A stretch of DNA of 64,000 nucleotides. Source: Mycobacterium noviomagense (GTDB taxonomy: Bacteria; Actinomycetota; Actinomycetes; Mycobacteriales; Mycobacteriaceae). The position numbers were made by a program, and so were the translations under genes. Numbering within the stretch: position 1 is the first letter of the stretch; each line of letters opens with the position of its first letter. The notes under the pieces are model-generated. The model did not search any database. It was given only the letters and a program-made list of their open reading frames with translations, and was not told the origin of the DNA. The stretch covers positions 930,001-994,000 of the forward strand of contig NZ_AP022583.1 of assembly GCF_010731635.1 (NCBI RefSeq), read 5' to 3'. Shown one piece after another: positions 63,598-64,000 of the stretch.

Positions 63598-64000
63598 TCA
63601 GCGCGCGGCTAGGGCATCGCTCGGCTGTGGCTCACCCTCGAACTGGTGTAGATAGCGCTCGACGAAAGCCACAGTCTCGGCATGCCCGAGCGACATGCCA
63701 AGCGCCTGCTCCATCACCAGCACCCGAGAGACGCTGGTGATCAACACCGACCACACCAACGGCGGCACCTCGGCGGCATCGATGCCGTACCGTTGCAGGA
63801 CCGTCGACACCGCCTTGGTTTGCCCTTCCCGGAAACGCTCGGCGTAGTAACCGATTTCGGCCTTGAGCGCCTTGCGATGGTTGGCCAGCGCGACGTACTC
63901 CATTGTCAGCGCGGTGGCCGCGGGATCGGTGCTGAACCGCCACAGCGCCCACAGCGGCTGCGGCGACTGCAGCGCTTGGGCTTGCATCCGAAGTCCGTCT
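63598..64000 (-). CDS. TetR-family regulator, C-terminal part (N-terminus outside window)
   Basis: The visible 133 residues are the effector domain of a TetR protein: RMQAQALQSPQPLWALWRFS, ATALTMEYVALANHRKALKA, EIGYYAERFREGQTKAVSTV and SVLITSVSRVLVMEQALGMS. This composition is typical of mycobacterial TetR regulators next to acyl-CoA genes. The helix-turn-helix lies beyond base 64,000, so the start cannot be given. It is convergent with the broken glyoxalase gene, 7 bases apart. Confidence 0.75.
   Translation of the reverse strand, partial: DGLRMQAQALQSPQPLWALWRFSTDPAATALTMEYVALANHRKALKAEIGYYAERFREGQTKAVSTVLQRYGIDAAEVPPLVWSVLITSVSRVLVMEQALGMSLGHAETVAFVERYLHQFEGEPQPSDALAAR

Overview
The window is high-GC DNA from a mycobacterium. 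I recognise the genes themselves (prrA/prrB, gltA2, sepH, rpfA, a 13E12-type repeat protein, fadE10, echA6), and most of the window keeps the gene order of the M. tuberculosis Rv0906-to-Rv0853 region, read in reverse. Gene names follow remembered M. tuberculosis orthologues; no database search was run. I saw no tRNA, rRNA, CRISPR array or complete insertion sequence. The PE_PGRS and PPE genes that I recall lying in this part of M. tuberculosis are absent.

Layout. 1-5,700: edge of a 13E12 (DUF222) repeat protein, an MBL-fold hydrolase, echA6, an MFS transporter, accD3 and a TetR repressor. 5,700-10,240: an FAD monooxygenase behind three TetR-type operator copies, the PrrA/PrrB two-component system, and an arfABC locus whose arfA has lost its OmpA domain. 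10,240-24,050: conserved core (Rv0897c-like oxidoreductase, citrate synthases gltA2 and citA around pdxH and a broken MFS gene, the diiron oxygenase/fprB pair, serC, sepH, an RNA methyltransferase, a MarR regulator). 24,050-36,210: membrane proteins, a glutathionyl-hydroquinone-reductase-like protein, fadE10, cspB, molybdenum-cofactor genes on both sides of rpfA, with rpfA controlled by a CRP site and a c-di-AMP (ydaO) riboswitch. 36,365-40,330: the Rv0862c-like protein with the XPB helicase.

40,396-45,868 is an accessory block (SCP-x thiolase/DUF35 pair, two F420-type monooxygenases, a broken FAD monooxygenase, a methyltransferase) set between XPB and fadB, which I recall as direct neighbours in M. 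tuberculosis. It is flanked by two copies of a hairpin terminator; a third copy lies at 54,816. 45,932-54,800: fadA-fadB beta-oxidation operon, dapC, three SRPBCC proteins around the CoA-transferase far, and the keto-acid decarboxylase kdc.

54,885-64,000 is an accessory catabolic cluster. A five-gene minus-strand operon encodes two acyl-CoA synthetases, an amidohydrolase, an unrecognised protein with two similar halves, and a small [2Fe-2S] ferredoxin. Divergent to it are an enoyl-CoA hydratase, a DapB-like reductase with its own TetR gene, and two decaying genes (NTF2-like and glyoxalase-like). Two operator-like palindromes sharing ATTCTC/GAGAAT halves mark the promoters. The strongest candidates for something new are this operon with its duplicated-domain protein, the precise loss of the OmpA domain from arfA, and the operator arrays at 5,701-5,777 and 30,564-30,607.
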